This document shows, piece after piece, positions 8,647 to 17,897 of a DNA stretch of 64,000 bases. The notes under the pieces were generated by a model, which made no database searches, was not told where the DNA came from, and saw only the letters and a list, made by a program, of their open reading frames with translations. The position numbers and the translations under genes were made by a program. The stretch comes from Nocardia vermiculata NBRC 100427 (GTDB taxonomy: Bacteria > Actinomycetota > Actinomycetes > Mycobacteriales > Mycobacteriaceae), in contig NZ_BDCA01000001.1 of assembly GCF_001613265.1 (NCBI RefSeq), forward strand, positions 682,001 to 746,000, given 5' to 3'. Every line of letters starts with the position of its first letter. Position 1 is the first letter of the stretch.

Positions 8647-9678
8647 ATGACCGCCGAACTCGACGCACAGACCGCCGCGATCGTCGCGGCGACGACACGG
8701 GACTGGGCTCGTGCCGTCTATCCCGGTAGCGGGCTGACGGTCGCACCCGAACACCTGGAGTGGGTGTTCGGCGCGATCATCGACGAATTGTTGAATCTTG
8801 CACAGTGGGAACCGTTCCCGGTGACCGCGGCTCGCGCCATCGGTCGGCGCCTCGCCGAGGCTCCGTTCGACCGCACCCGGATGCTCGCGCCGGCCACCAG
8901 GGCCCTGCTGGGCTTCGCCCCCGGCGATTCCGGCTCCCTGGTCGCCACCCGGTGGCCGTTCGTCGCCAGCCACGCCATCGACAGCTACGCCGAGGCCCTC
9001 CAACAGCGGGCATTGGCACAGCAGGAGCGCAATCTGACGGCAGCGGTGTCGGTCCGGGTACAGGAGATCGCACAGCTGCAGAACCGGTTACGGCACGAGG
9101 CCACCCACGATGCACTGACCGATCTGGCCAATCGTTCCCTGCTGCAGGAGCGGGTACGGATCATGGCCACCGACCACACTCGCGGCGTCGGCCTGCTGCT
9201 GATCGACCTGGACGATTTCAAACAGATCAACGACGGTCACGGCCATTCGGTGGGTGACGAGGTACTCGTGGCGATCTCGCGGCGGCTGCGCGCCGCCTGC
9301 CCCGACGAGGCTGTCGTATGCCGCTACGGCGGCGACGAATTCGTCGTCGCACTACCCGCCCACCGCAATACCCTCGCCGAGGTGGCGATGCGCGTGTTGA
9401 CCGCGCTACACGATCCGGTCCACACCGAAGCCGGACCGGTTCCGGTATCGGCCAGCGTCGGGACCGCCTTCTCACCGCCCGGGCGGCCGTGCGATTTCTC
9501 GGATCTGCTGCGCAGCGCAGACCGCGCGATGTACTCGGCGAAGACGGCAGGTAAGCGGCAGTTCGCGCTGTCCGAACTCGAGGACACCGAGAGCGAGCCG
9601 GGCGGCTACGATGCCACCCGGCTCCACTACGGCGCCGACGCCACCCGGCTGCGTTACGACGCCGCCGTCGCCGGCTGA
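8647..9678 (+). CDS. GGDEF domain protein, putative diguanylate cyclase
   Basis: Protein of 343 residues. Residues 1 to about 130 form an N-terminal domain that I do not recognise. It is followed by a helical linker (RALAQQERNLTAAVSVRVQEIAQLQNRL region) and a GGDEF domain beginning at HDALTDLANRSLL. The active site is intact: LIDLDDFKQINDGHGH provides metal and nucleotide residues, and RYGGDEF sits near residue 228. No EAL domain, signal peptide or membrane segment is seen, so it is a cytoplasmic c-di-GMP synthase candidate. The 3' end overlaps the convergent nei2 gene by 25 bp. Confidence 0.85.
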   Translation: MTAELDAQTAAIVAATTRDWARAVYPGSGLTVAPEHLEWVFGAIIDELLNLAQWEPFPVTAARAIGRRLAEAPFDRTRMLAPATRALLGFAPGDSGSLVATRWPFVASHAIDSYAEALQQRALAQQERNLTAAVSVRVQEIAQLQNRLRHEATHDALTDLANRSLLQERVRIMATDHTRGVGLLLIDLDDFKQINDGHGHSVGDEVLVAISRRLRAACPDEAVVCRYGGDEFVVALPAHRNTLAEVAMRVLTALHDPVHTEAGPVPVSASVGTAFSPPGRPCDFSDLLRSADRAMYSAKTAGKRQFALSELEDTESEPGGYDATRLHYGADATRLRYDAAVAG

Positions 9679-10481
9679 CAGGACGGGCACCAGAACAGAT
9701 TCCGGCCCTCGAGCACGCCGTGCGCGACGGTGGTCGCGCAGATCCGGCAGGGCTCGCCCGCCCGGCGATAGACATAGGTCCGCGGCTTACCCGTGGCATA
9801 TGCGGGTGCGCCCCGGTCGTGTTCCGGACGGACCACCACGATCGCGCCCCGGCGCACCCCGGTCTTCATCAGCGCCACCAGATCCGTCCACAGCGCGTCC
9901 CATTCCGCCACGGTGATCGAGCGGCCGGTCCGGTGCGGCGAGATACCGTGCCGGAACAGCACTTCCGCGCGGTACACGTTGCCGACCCCCGCCACGACCG
10001 ATTGGTCCATCAGCAGCGCTGCGATCGAGCGCCCGGAACGACGAATACGAGCCGCCGCCCGCTCGGGATCGGCATTGCGCCGCAGCGGGTCCGGGCCGAG
10101 CCGGGCGGTGAGCGCCTCGACCTCGGGCTCGTACAGCACTTCACAGGCCGTCGGACCGCGTAGATCGGTGCCGTAACACTCGCCGTTCGATTTTCCCGCG
10201 CCGATCATCCGCATCCGCACCTGTCCGACCGGCTCACTCAGCGGCACGGGCGATTCGGTGAAGGTGCCGTACAGGCCCAGATGCACATGCACGACCAGAC
10301 CCGAGTCGTAACGGTGCAGCAGATGTTTGCCCCACGCCTCGGATCCGATCAGCACGCCACCGTCCACCAGGGCCGCACCGTCGGCGAAACGTCCCTGCGG
10401 ACTCGAAACACGTACCACGCCACCGGCGAAGCGGCGCTGATGCAGCTTCGCCAGGCGGTGCAGCGTATGCCCTTCAGGCAT
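9654..10481 (-). CDS. nei2: Fpg/Nei family DNA glycosylase (Nei2, endonuclease VIII-like)
   Basis: Base-excision repair glycosylase/AP lyase of 275 residues. The start was set at 10481 so that the mature protein begins PEGHTLHRLA: Pro2 is the catalytic nucleophile and Glu3 the conserved acid. The H2TH region reads MDQSVVAGVGNVYRAEVLF. The C-terminal zinc finger has CRIC and CPSC pairs. An upstream extension to 10589 would bury the catalytic proline and is rejected. The gene lies 20 bp after rpiB, the same neighbour pair as Rv2464c/Rv2465c in M. tuberculosis. Confidence 0.92.
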   Translation of the reverse strand: MPEGHTLHRLAKLHQRRFAGGVVRVSSPQGRFADGAALVDGGVLIGSEAWGKHLLHRYDSGLVVHVHLGLYGTFTESPVPLSEPVGQVRMRMIGAGKSNGECYGTDLRGPTACEVLYEPEVEALTARLGPDPLRRNADPERAAARIRRSGRSIAALLMDQSVVAGVGNVYRAEVLFRHGISPHRTGRSITVAEWDALWTDLVALMKTGVRRGAIVVVRPEHDRGAPAYATGKPRTYVYRRAGEPCRICATTVAHGVLEGRNLFWCPSCQPATAAS

Positions 10482-10501
10482 CGAGCGAAATCCGTACCTG
10501 C

Positions 10502-10972
10502 CTAGCCCTCGACGGCCGGCGGCTGACCGGACTTCTCGTACTCGGCGATGATGTCGATCCGCCGCTGGTGGCGCGCCTCGTCCGACCATCGGGTAGCCAG
10601 GAAGGCATCGATGATCGCGAAAGCCTCCTCGGTGCTGTGCATCCGGCCGCCGATCCCCATGAGCTGCGCATTGTTGTGCTCGCGGGCGAGCTTGGCAGTT
10701 TCCACGCTCCAGGCCAGCGCACAGCGCGCACCGGGGACCTTGTTCGCGGCGATCTGCTCGCCGTTGCCGCTGCCGCCGAAGACGATGCCGAGACTGCCCG
10801 GGTCCGCGACCACGCGACGGGCGGCGTCGATGCAGAACGCCGGATAGTCGTCGACGGCGTCGTACTCGTGGGCTCCGCAGTCGACCACGTCGTGGCCGGC
10901 CTGCGTCAGATGATCCTTGACTTGGTTCTTCAATTCGAAGCCGGCATGGTCGGCACCCAGGTATACGCGCAT
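10502..10972 (-). CDS. rpiB: ribose-5-phosphate isomerase B
   Basis: Interconverts ribose 5-phosphate and ribulose 5-phosphate in the pentose phosphate pathway. The 156 residues carry the RpiB signature MRVYLGADHAGFELK, GIVFGGSGNGEQIAANK, CALAWSVETAKLAREHNNAQ and GGRMHS. As in other actinobacterial RpiB enzymes a Ser/Glu-containing GSGNGE loop replaces the catalytic Cys of the E. coli form. It is the first gene of an operon with nei2 (20-bp gap). Confidence 0.95.
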   Translation of the reverse strand: MRVYLGADHAGFELKNQVKDHLTQAGHDVVDCGAHEYDAVDDYPAFCIDAARRVVADPGSLGIVFGGSGNGEQIAANKVPGARCALAWSVETAKLAREHNNAQLMGIGGRMHSTEEAFAIIDAFLATRWSDEARHQRRIDIIAEYEKSGQPPAVEG

Positions 10973-11045
10973 GGCTGAGATTGTGTCAGGCTGAGCCGAC
11001 GCCGCGTCACGGGGTGGTCTGCGGATTCTCTATAGAGTTCAGCCC

Positions 11046-12140
11046 ATGGAGTCCGACGATCAGTCACCAGTACAGGGGCGCGGACCGGGGTGGAATCCGG
11101 TGACCGGTATGACCGGATGGGACCCGCGTCAGGGGCCACCGGGATGGGGCCCGCAGCAACCGTTCTCACCACCGGTGATCCCGCCGTACCAGCCGACCAC
11201 CGGACTGTCACCGTGGGGCCGGCCGGCCCGCCACAGCTGGGAGATCGCACTGCTGGTCGTGGTGATCATGGCGACCGTTCTGGCCTACCTGTTCGCTCTG
11301 TTGTTCCTGCTGTTCGGACTGATGAACTATGTCGTCCTGGGGTTGGTCCTGGCACCGATCCTGGTGTGGTTCGGTCGCGGCACCACCTACTCGACGCAGC
11401 GGCTCAATGCGGTGAAGATGTCGCCGACCCAGTTCCCCGAGGGGTATCGCATGGTCGCCGAGGCCGCAGCGCGTTTCGGTATGGCGACCGTTCCGGACGC
11501 CTACGTGGTACTCGGCAACGGGCAGATCAATGCCTTCGCCTCCGGGCACGGTTTCCGCCGTTACGTCGCCGTCTACAGCGATCTGTTCGAGGTCGGCGGT
11601 CAGGCGCGCGACCCGGATGCGCTGGCGTTCATCATCGGGCACGAGGTCGGCCACATCGCGGCGGGCCACGTCTCGTACTGGCGCCAGCTGGGCATGTTCC
11701 TGGTGCCGTTCCTGCCGCTGCTGGGCAATGCGCTGATCCGTTCACAGGAGTACACCGCCGACAATCACGGCTTGTGCAATCGCCCCGACGGTGCGCGCGG
11801 CGCGATGCAGACGCTCGCCGGCGGTAAGTACCTCAATTCGCTGGTCGGGTTCGACGAGATGGCCGATCGAGCCTGCCAGGAGAAGGGGTTCTTCATCTGG
11901 ATCGTCAATGCCATGTCGTCGCATCCGGTGCTGACCTGGCGGATGTGGGCGCTGCGTGACCGCAGCCGGCACGGCAACATGTTCTGGCGCCCGGGCGGGC
12001 CGCCACCGCGACCGGCGGTGGCCGCGCCGCCGTATCCACCACCGGTCACCGGCCCACCGCAGGCGGGGCCGCCCACCGACACCGGCAGGTACGGTCCGTC
12101 GGGGTACGGCGAGTACTACTCCAGCTACTTGCCGCGCTAG
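11046..12140 (+). CDS. M48 family membrane-bound zinc metalloprotease
   Basis: HtpX/Ste24-type peptidase of 364 residues. A Pro/Gly-rich cytoplasmic N-terminus (1-65) precedes hydrophobic helices (about 70-115). The zinc site is H199-E200-V-G-H203 in [14 protein letters not shown], and EYTAD later supplies the third ligand. The C-terminus is again Pro/Gly-rich and low-complexity. M48 proteases take part in membrane protein quality control. It lies divergently from rpiB and overlaps the convergent Rv2466c-like gene by 4 bp. In the M. tuberculosis order this gene is an insertion between the Rv2465c and Rv2466c equivalents. Confidence 0.87.
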   Translation: MESDDQSPVQGRGPGWNPVTGMTGWDPRQGPPGWGPQQPFSPPVIPPYQPTTGLSPWGRPARHSWEIALLVVVIMATVLAYLFALLFLLFGLMNYVVLGLVLAPILVWFGRGTTYSTQRLNAVKMSPTQFPEGYRMVAEAAARFGMATVPDAYVVLGNGQINAFASGHGFRRYVAVYSDLFEVGGQARDPDALAFIIGHEVGHIAAGHVSYWRQLGMFLVPFLPLLGNALIRSQEYTADNHGLCNRPDGARGAMQTLAGGKYLNSLVGFDEMADRACQEKGFFIWIVNAMSSHPVLTWRMWALRDRSRHGNMFWRPGGPPPRPAVAAPPYPPPVTGPPQAGPPTDTGRYGPSGYGEYYSSYLPR

Positions 12141-12778
12141 TCGAACTCCGGGTCCTCGGTGCGGGTGCGCTTGAGTTCGAAGAAGTGCGGATACGACGCG
12201 AGCGCCACCGCACCGTCCCACACCTTTCCGGCATCCTCCCCGCGCGGAATCCGCGACAGCACCGGACCGAAGAATGCGACACCGTTGATATGGATGGTCG
12301 GCGTGCCCACATCCGGCCCGACCTTGTCCATCCCCGCGTGATGACTCGCGCGCAGCGCCTCGTCGTAGTCGGTGCTCGTGGCTGCTCGTGCAAGATCGGC
12401 CGGTAGTTCGACCTCTGCGAGCGCGTCGGCGACCACAGCCGTCAGGGTGGCGGCACGATCCTCCTGCTCGTAGTCGGACCTACGGTCGTGAATGCGGGTA
12501 CCCATCGCCGTGTACAGCGGGGACAAGACCTGGTCACCGTGCTGTTCGGCGGCCGCGATCGCCACCCGCACCGGGCCCCACGCCGACTTCATCATCTCCA
12601 CGTACTGCTCGGGCAGATCACGGCCCTCGTTGAGCACCGCGAGGCTCATGACATGGAAGTGGGTTTCGATCTCACGGACCTTCTCGACCTCCAGGATCCA
12701 GCGCGAGGTGATCCAGCACCAGGGGCACAGGGGGTCGAACCAGAAGTCGACGCGGTCCGTGGTCGTCCGATCGCTCAC
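12137..12778 (-). CDS. DsbA-family mycothiol-dependent reductase, Rv2466c-like
   Basis: Thioredoxin-fold protein of 213 residues with the active site [16 protein letters not shown] (CPWC) close to the N-terminus, the arrangement of M. tuberculosis Rv2466c, a mycothiol-dependent nitroreductase in oxidative stress defence. The cis-Pro region is [16 protein letters not shown]. The GTG start at 12778 has AAAGGA upstream; a longer frame to 12868 has no ribosome binding site and overlaps a probable promoter. A SigH-like promoter at 12831-12856 agrees with the known SigH control of Rv2466c. It sits two genes from rpiB, as in M. tuberculosis. Confidence 0.88.
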   Translation of the reverse strand: MSDRTTTDRVDFWFDPLCPWCWITSRWILEVEKVREIETHFHVMSLAVLNEGRDLPEQYVEMMKSAWGPVRVAIAAAEQHGDQVLSPLYTAMGTRIHDRRSDYEQEDRAATLTAVVADALAEVELPADLARAATSTDYDEALRASHHAGMDKVGPDVGTPTIHINGVAFFGPVLSRIPRGEDAGKVWDGAVALASYPHFFELKRTRTEDPEFD

Positions 12779-12830
12779 ATTCGTCCTTTCGAACCGGGGG
12801 AGGCCGCGTGCCCCGCCCTCGATAATCGAC

Positions 12831-12856
12831 AACACCGCAATGTCTGCGTTATTTCC
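12831..12856 (-). promoter_or_regulatory. putative SigH-type promoter for the Rv2466c-like gene
   Basis: On the minus strand GGAA (12856-12853) and GTT (12833-12831) are separated by 19 bases, the layout of ECF SigH promoters (GGAA-N17-20-GTT). The start codon lies about 53 bp downstream. The M. tuberculosis homologue is known to be SigH-dependent; binding here is inferred. Confidence 0.45.
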
Positions 12857-12922
12857 CGGATACGGCATCTCGCGGGTTAGAGTCGCACTCGACCCTGGTT
12901 GCCACTGCCCGGAGGTTCTGCC

Positions 12923-14143
12923 ATGCCCACAGATTCCAGGTTTGTCGTCGTCGGCGGTGGTCTGGCCGCCGCGAAGCTAGCGGAGTCGTTGCGCGACAAC
13001 GGCTTCGACGGATCACTCACGGTCATCGGCGCGGAGACGCAGCCACCCTACGAACGGCCGCCGCTGTCGAAGGAACATCTGTTCGGGAAGCAGGCGCTGG
13101 CCGACTTCACCGTGCACCCCGCCGAGTGGTATCGGGACAACGGTATCGATCTACTACTCGGGACCACCGTGACCTCGATCGATCGATCCTCGAAAACTGT
13201 TGCCCTGCCCGATGGTTCGACACTCGCCTACGACAAACTGGGCTTGGCGACGGGGTCACGCCCACGCCGGCTCCCGATCCCCGGTGCCGATGCGGAGGGG
13301 GTGTACCTGCTGCGGACCATCGAGCAGTCCGATGCCTTGCTGTCGCTGTTCGGCACGGCGCGGCGGCTGGTGGTGATCGGTGCGGGCTGGATCGGACTCG
13401 AGGTCACTGCGGCCGCACGCGCCGCGGGCGTCGAGGTGACGGTGCTGGAGATGGGCCCGGTTCCGCTGCGGGCCGCGCTCGGCGAGGAAATGGGCACGGT
13501 TTTCGCCGAGTTGCATCGCGCCCACGAAGTGGATCTGCGCTGCGGTGTACAAGTCGCCGAAATCGTCACCGCCGACGGTAAGGCCACCGGTGTGCGACTG
13601 TCCGACGATACGATCGTCGACGCCGACGCGGTGCTGGTCGCGGTGGGCGCCCGGCCGAATATCGAACCGGCCGCCGATGCCGGGCTCGCCGTCGAGGGCG
13701 GTGTCCTCGTCGATGAAAGCCTGGCCAGCAGCGATCCGGATATCGTCGCGGTCGGCGATATCGCGGATCACCAGCACCCGGTGCTGGGGCAACGGGTGCG
13801 GGTCGAACACTGGGCCACCGCGCTCAATCAACCGGCCGTCGCGGCGCTGACCATGCTGGAGCGCCCCGCGACCTACGATCGGCTGCCGTATTTCTTCACC
13901 GACCAGTACGACCTCGGTATGGAGTACACCGGGTACGTCGCGCCCGGCACCACCACCTCGGTCGTGGTCCGCGGCGACGTCGGCGCCCGCGAATTCGTCG
14001 CGTTCTGGCTGGACTCCGGCAATCGCGTGCTGGCCGGCATGAATGTGAACGTCTGGGATGTCACCGACCGGATCAAGGAGTTGATCCTCGGCGCGCAGCC
14101 GGTGGACCCCGCAGTCCTCGCCGATACCGCCACACCCCTGTAA
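12923..14143 (+). CDS. ferredoxin/rubredoxin reductase-type FAD-dependent oxidoreductase
   Basis: Pyridine-nucleotide-disulfide-oxidoreductase family flavoprotein of 406 residues. FAD binding: [17 protein letters not shown] at the N-terminus. NAD(P)H binding: [27 protein letters not shown] near residue 150. A second FAD motif, [10 protein letters not shown], is near residue 280. The C-terminal domain contains [15 protein letters not shown], the hallmark of reductases that feed ferredoxins of P450 and Rieske oxygenases. ATG 12923 has GGAGG seven bases upstream. It could serve the P450, Rieske enzyme and 3Fe-4S ferredoxin encoded 24-36 kb away, which have no reductase of their own in view. Confidence 0.85.
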   Translation: MPTDSRFVVVGGGLAAAKLAESLRDNGFDGSLTVIGAETQPPYERPPLSKEHLFGKQALADFTVHPAEWYRDNGIDLLLGTTVTSIDRSSKTVALPDGSTLAYDKLGLATGSRPRRLPIPGADAEGVYLLRTIEQSDALLSLFGTARRLVVIGAGWIGLEVTAAARAAGVEVTVLEMGPVPLRAALGEEMGTVFAELHRAHEVDLRCGVQVAEIVTADGKATGVRLSDDTIVDADAVLVAVGARPNIEPAADAGLAVEGGVLVDESLASSDPDIVAVGDIADHQHPVLGQRVRVEHWATALNQPAVAALTMLERPATYDRLPYFFTDQYDLGMEYTGYVAPGTTTSVVVRGDVGAREFVAFWLDSGNRVLAGMNVNVWDVTDRIKELILGAQPVDPAVLADTATPL

Positions 14144-14152
14144 CCGGGTCCC

Positions 14153-14184
14153 GTCCCGCCGACGGCGTTGCCGCTCGGCGGGAC
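14153..14184. terminator. bidirectional hairpin between convergent genes
   Basis: GTCCCGCCGA pairs perfectly with TCGGCGGGAC around a 12-nt loop, between the stops of the ferredoxin reductase (plus) and purC (minus). There is no T-tract on either side. Confidence 0.6.
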
Positions 14185-14198
14185 CGGGCATACCGCGA

Positions 14199-15023
14199 TC
14201 AGGACCAGGTGTGGCCGGTGATGCGCTGATAGGCGTCCATGTACTTCTCCCGTGTCGCCGCCACGATGTCGGACGGAATCTCCGGGCCGGGCGGTTCCTT
14301 GTCCCACCCGGTGGAGGTCGCCCAGTCGCGCACGAACTGCTTGTCGAACGAGCGCTGGGCACGGCCCGGCTCCCATTCGTCCGCCGGCCAGAAACGGGAC
14401 GAATCCGAGGTCAGCACCTCGTCACCCAGAGTGAGGACATCCGCGTTCCAGCCGAATTCGACCTTCGTATCGGCGATGATCACACCGCGTTCGGCGGCAT
14501 GCTCGGCGCCCCGGGTGTAGATCTCGAGCGTCAGTGCGCGCAGCCGCTCCGCGACCTCGCGGCCCTCCTGGTTCACCACGTCGTCGAAGGTGATCGGTTC
14601 GTCGTGGCCCGCCGACGCCTTGGTGGTGGGAGTGAAGATCGGCTCCGGCAGCCGGTCGCCCTCGCGCAGCCCCTCGGGCAGGCGCACCCCCGATACGGCA
14701 CCGGTGTGGCGGTACTCCTGGAGACCGGACCCGACCAGGTAGCCGCGGGCGATGCATTCCACCTGCACCATCTGCAGCGGACGAACCCGCACCGCGCGGC
14801 CGGTGAATTCGTCCGGGACATCGGTCGTGGACACTACGTGGTTGGGGACATCGGCGAAATAGTCGAACCACCAGTTCGACAGCTGGGTGAGCAGCGCGCC
14901 CTTGTCCGGGATCGGCGTCGGCAGCACCACGTCGTACACCGATACGCGATCGGACGCGACCAGAATCAACGATTCGCCGTCGGCGTAGAGATCACGCACC
15001 TTACCGGCGTGGATGTGCTTCAA
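14199..15023 (-). CDS. purC: phosphoribosylaminoimidazole-succinocarboxamide synthase (SAICAR synthetase)
   Basis: Purine biosynthesis step joining CAIR and aspartate with ATP. The 274 residues include HAGKVRDLYADGESLILVASDRVSVYD, VECIARGYLVGSGLQEY, IFTPTTKA, IIADTKVEFG and SSRFWP with FDKQFVRDW, all typical of PurC. The start is TTG at 15023 with AGGAGG four bases away; an in-frame ATG at 15053 lacks a good ribosome binding site. It is divergent from pepN. Its place between the Rv2466c-like gene and pepN is not the M. tuberculosis arrangement as I recall it. Confidence 0.93.
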   Translation of the reverse strand: MKHIHAGKVRDLYADGESLILVASDRVSVYDVVLPTPIPDKGALLTQLSNWWFDYFADVPNHVVSTTDVPDEFTGRAVRVRPLQMVQVECIARGYLVGSGLQEYRHTGAVSGVRLPEGLREGDRLPEPIFTPTTKASAGHDEPITFDDVVNQEGREVAERLRALTLEIYTRGAEHAAERGVIIADTKVEFGWNADVLTLGDEVLTSDSSRFWPADEWEPGRAQRSFDKQFVRDWATSTGWDKEPPGPEIPSDIVAATREKYMDAYQRITGHTWS

Positions 15024-15192
15024 CCGTCCTCCTCGTATCACTGAGCGCCGCAACGAACGCTCAGCCTACCGAGCGGTCCGATGGCCACGAACCTTCGGTG
15101 GCGTGGCGCGCGGTGGTCGCGAACATGGCATTCTGGGCTGCGACTACATCAACAGCGCGGTTCATCGACCGGTCTCGAGCGAAGGAGTCTCC

Positions 15193-17781
15193 TTGTCTGC
15201 ACCGAATCTCACCCGCGAGCAGGCCATCGCGCGGGCCTCGACGATCAGCGTGGACAACTATCGAGTCGAACTCGACCTCACCGGGAAACGGTCGGAGGGC
15301 CCCGCACACGAGACCTTCCACTCCCGCTCCACGGTGACCTTCACCGCCACCGCCGGCGCGCAGACCTTCATCGATATCGTCGCCGCCGGAGTGCGCTCGG
15401 CCGTGCTCAACGGCACCACTGTCGACGTCTCCGGATACGACGAGTCGCACGGCATCACCCTGACCGATCTGGCCGAGCACAACGAACTGGTGGTGGAGGC
15501 GGACTGCGAGTACTCCCACACCGGTGAGGGCCTGCACCGCTTCGTCGATCCGACCGACGACAAGGTGTACCTGTACTCGCAGTTCGAGACGGCCGACGCG
15601 AAGCGGATGTTCGCCTGCTTCGACCAGCCCGATCTGAAGGCCACCTATGACATTTCGGTCACCGCCCCGAGCGACTGGGAGGTGATCTCCAACGGCGCCG
15701 CGATCGAGACCCGGGCCGAGGGCGATGCGGTCGAGCACACCTTCGCGACCACGCCGCCGATGAGTACCTATCTGGTCGCGCTGATCGCCGGACCGTACGC
15801 CAAGTGGATCGACGTCTACACCGACGATCGGTCCACCATCCCGCTGGGCATCTACTGCCGTGCCTCGCTCGCCGAATTCATGGACGCGGAAAGGCTTTTC
15901 ACCGAAACCAAACAGGGCTTCGCCTTCTACCACCGCAACTTCGGCGTCCCCTACGTCTTCGGCAAGTACGACCAGTTGTTCGTCCCCGAGTTCAATGCCG
16001 GCGCCATGGAGAATGCCGGTGCGGTGACCTTCCTCGAGGACTACGTGTTCCGGTCCAAGGTCACTCGCGCCTCCTACGAGCGCCGTGCCGAGACCGTGCT
16101 GCACGAGATGGCGCACATGTGGTTCGGCGACCTGGTGACCATGAAATGGTGGGACGATCTGTGGCTGAACGAGTCGTTCGCCACCTTCGCGTCGGTCCTG
16201 TGCCAGACCGAGGCCACCGAATACACCGGGGCCTGGACCACTTTCGCGAATGTCGAGAAGTCGTGGGCCTACCGGCAGGATCAGCTGCCCTCCACCCATC
16301 CCATCGCCGCCGATATTCCGGATCTGGCCGCGGTCGAGGTCAATTTCGACGGCATCACCTACGCCAAGGGCGCCTCGGTCCTCAAGCAACTGGTGGCCTA
16401 CGTCGGGCTGGAGCCGTTCCTCGCCGGCCTGCGCGACTACTTCGCCGCACACGCCTTCGGCAACGCCACCTTCGACGATCTGGTCGGAGCACTCGAGAAG
16501 TCTTCCGGGCGTGACCTTTCCGGTTGGGGCGCGCAGTGGCTGAAGACCACCGGCCTGAATACGCTGCGGCCCGATTTCGAGGTGGACGACGACGGGAAGT
16601 TCACCCGGTTCGCCGTCGTCCAGGACGGTGCCGCCCCCGGAGCGGGTGAGCGGCGCGTACACCGGCTGGCCATCGGCGTCTACGACGACCGGGACGGAAA
16701 GCTGGTACGCACCCGCCGCGTGGAGCTCGATCTGGACGCCGCCGAGCGCACCGAGGTACCCGAACTGGTGGGAGTCGAACGGGGCCAACTGGTTCTGGTC
16801 AACGACGACGACCTCACCTATTGCTCGCTGCGACTGGACCCGCACTCGCTCGACACGGTCACCACCAGGATCGCCGATATCGCCGAATCGCTGCCGCGCA
16901 CGCTGTGCTGGTCCGCCGCCTGGGAAATGACCCGCCAGGCCGAGATGCGGGCCCGCGATTTCGTGGCGCTGATCCAGGGCGGCGTGGGCGCGGAAACCGA
17001 GATCGGCGTGGTGCAACGGCTGCTGATGCAGGCACACACCGCCCTGGCGAGCTACGCCGACCCGGAATGGGCGGATCAGACCGGCTGGCCTGCCTTCGCC
17101 GACCGCCTGCTGGAACTCGCCCGCGCGGCCGAACCGGGTTCGGACCACCAGCTCGCATTCGTGAACGCGCTCACCGCCGCACGCCTGTCCCCGTGGCACA
17201 GCGAGGTGCTCGGCACCCTGCTACTCGATTCCGACCCGGCCGCGGCGCAGTTGCCGGGGCTCGCGGTCGACACCGATCTGCGCTGGCGGATCGTGCAGGC
17301 GCTGGCGGCAGCAGGCCAGCTCGACGCGGAAACCACCGAAACCCCGGTCATCGACGCGGAATTGGAGCGCGATCCCACCGCCGCCGGTCGCCGCCAGGCC
17401 GCCGCGGCCGCCACCGCTCGTCCGCAGGCCGAGGTGAAGGAGAAGGCCTGGCGCACGGTGATGGACGACGATTCGGTACCGAACATCACCGCCCGGGCCA
17501 TCGTCGGCGGATTCGCTCCCGTCGGTCAGGGCGAGCTGCTGACCCCGTACGTGCAGCGCTACTTCGACGAGATCGCCTCGGTGTGGGAGCGCCGCTCCAG
17601 CGAGGTGGCCCAGACCGTCGTGGTCGGCCTCTACCCGCACTGGGCCATCAACGAGGAGGCGATCGCCGCGGCCGACAAGTTCCTCAGCGGTGATCACCCA
17701 CCGGCCCTGCGCCGCCTGGTGATCGAGGGTAAGGCCGGTATCGAGCGGTCACTGCGTGCCCGCGCGGCCGATATCGCCTGA
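15193..17781 (+). CDS. pepN: aminopeptidase N (M1 family zinc metallopeptidase)
   Basis: M1 alanyl/lysyl aminopeptidase of 862 residues, a normal length for actinobacterial PepN. The exopeptidase motif GAMEN is at 270-274. Zinc ligands are in H304-E305-M-A-H308 with E327 in WLNESFA. The C-terminal half is the helical ERAP1-like domain. The TTG start at 15193 (LSAPNLTREQA) has GAAGGAG five bases upstream; the longer frame back to 15013 crosses the purC promoter region and is rejected. It is the equivalent of Rv2467, next to the Rv2466c equivalent. Confidence 0.94.
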   Translation: MSAPNLTREQAIARASTISVDNYRVELDLTGKRSEGPAHETFHSRSTVTFTATAGAQTFIDIVAAGVRSAVLNGTTVDVSGYDESHGITLTDLAEHNELVVEADCEYSHTGEGLHRFVDPTDDKVYLYSQFETADAKRMFACFDQPDLKATYDISVTAPSDWEVISNGAAIETRAEGDAVEHTFATTPPMSTYLVALIAGPYAKWIDVYTDDRSTIPLGIYCRASLAEFMDAERLFTETKQGFAFYHRNFGVPYVFGKYDQLFVPEFNAGAMENAGAVTFLEDYVFRSKVTRASYERRAETVLHEMAHMWFGDLVTMKWWDDLWLNESFATFASVLCQTEATEYTGAWTTFANVEKSWAYRQDQLPSTHPIAADIPDLAAVEVNFDGITYAKGASVLKQLVAYVGLEPFLAGLRDYFAAHAFGNATFDDLVGALEKSSGRDLSGWGAQWLKTTGLNTLRPDFEVDDDGKFTRFAVVQDGAAPGAGERRVHRLAIGVYDDRDGKLVRTRRVELDLDAAERTEVPELVGVERGQLVLVNDDDLTYCSLRLDPHSLDTVTTRIADIAESLPRTLCWSAAWEMTRQAEMRARDFVALIQGGVGAETEIGVVQRLLMQAHTALASYADPEWADQTGWPAFADRLLELARAAEPGSDHQLAFVNALTAARLSPWHSEVLGTLLLDSDPAAAQLPGLAVDTDLRWRIVQALAAAGQLDAETTETPVIDAELERDPTAAGRRQAAAAATARPQAEVKEKAWRTVMDDDSVPNITARAIVGGFAPVGQGELLTPYVQRYFDEIASVWERRSSEVAQTVVVGLYPHWAINEEAIAAADKFLSGDHPPALRRLVIEGKAGIERSLRARAADIA

Positions 17782-17792
17782 TCAGGACGGAC

Positions 17793-17822
17793 GGTGGTGG
17801 GTGGGCCTGCCCCACCGCCACC
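17793..17822 (+). terminator. imperfect hairpin after pepN
   Basis: GGTGGTGGGTGGG can pair with CCCCACCGCCACC (one wobble and two mismatches) around a 4-nt loop, 11 bp after the pepN stop. It would separate pepN from the clpP pair. Confidence 0.4.
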
Positions 17823-17824
17823 GC

Positions 17825-17856
17825 CCGCTGCTGTGAGCGGATCTGCCCACAGCAGC
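17825..17856. promoter_or_regulatory. nested inverted repeats upstream of the clpP pair (candidate operator)
   Basis: GCTGCTGTG (17827-17835) and CACAGCAGC (17848-17856) form a perfect 9-bp inverted repeat. Within it CCGCT-6-AGCGG (17825-17840) forms another. A TCTGCC-CAC-AGCAGC element resembles the PopR box TCTGCC-3N-GGCAGA reported for Streptomyces clpP3, as I recall it. The first clpP starts 42 bp downstream, and an XRE regulator lies just after the pair. It may instead be part of a pepN terminator. Confidence 0.45.
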
Positions 17857-17897
17857 ATCTCGCGTTCTCGGGACGCCCCCGGGTGCACCGTGGACGC

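Noticed and set aside
12779..12868. N-terminal extension of the Rv2466c-like gene
   Set aside because: The extension lacks a ribosome binding site and would cover the SigH-like promoter; the active site normally lies close to the N-terminus.
15061..17199. 712-residue open frame antisense to pepN
   Set aside because: It lies fully opposite pepN, which has intact zinc and GAMEN motifs; the antisense frame has no recognisable domain and arises from the codon bias of GC-rich DNA.
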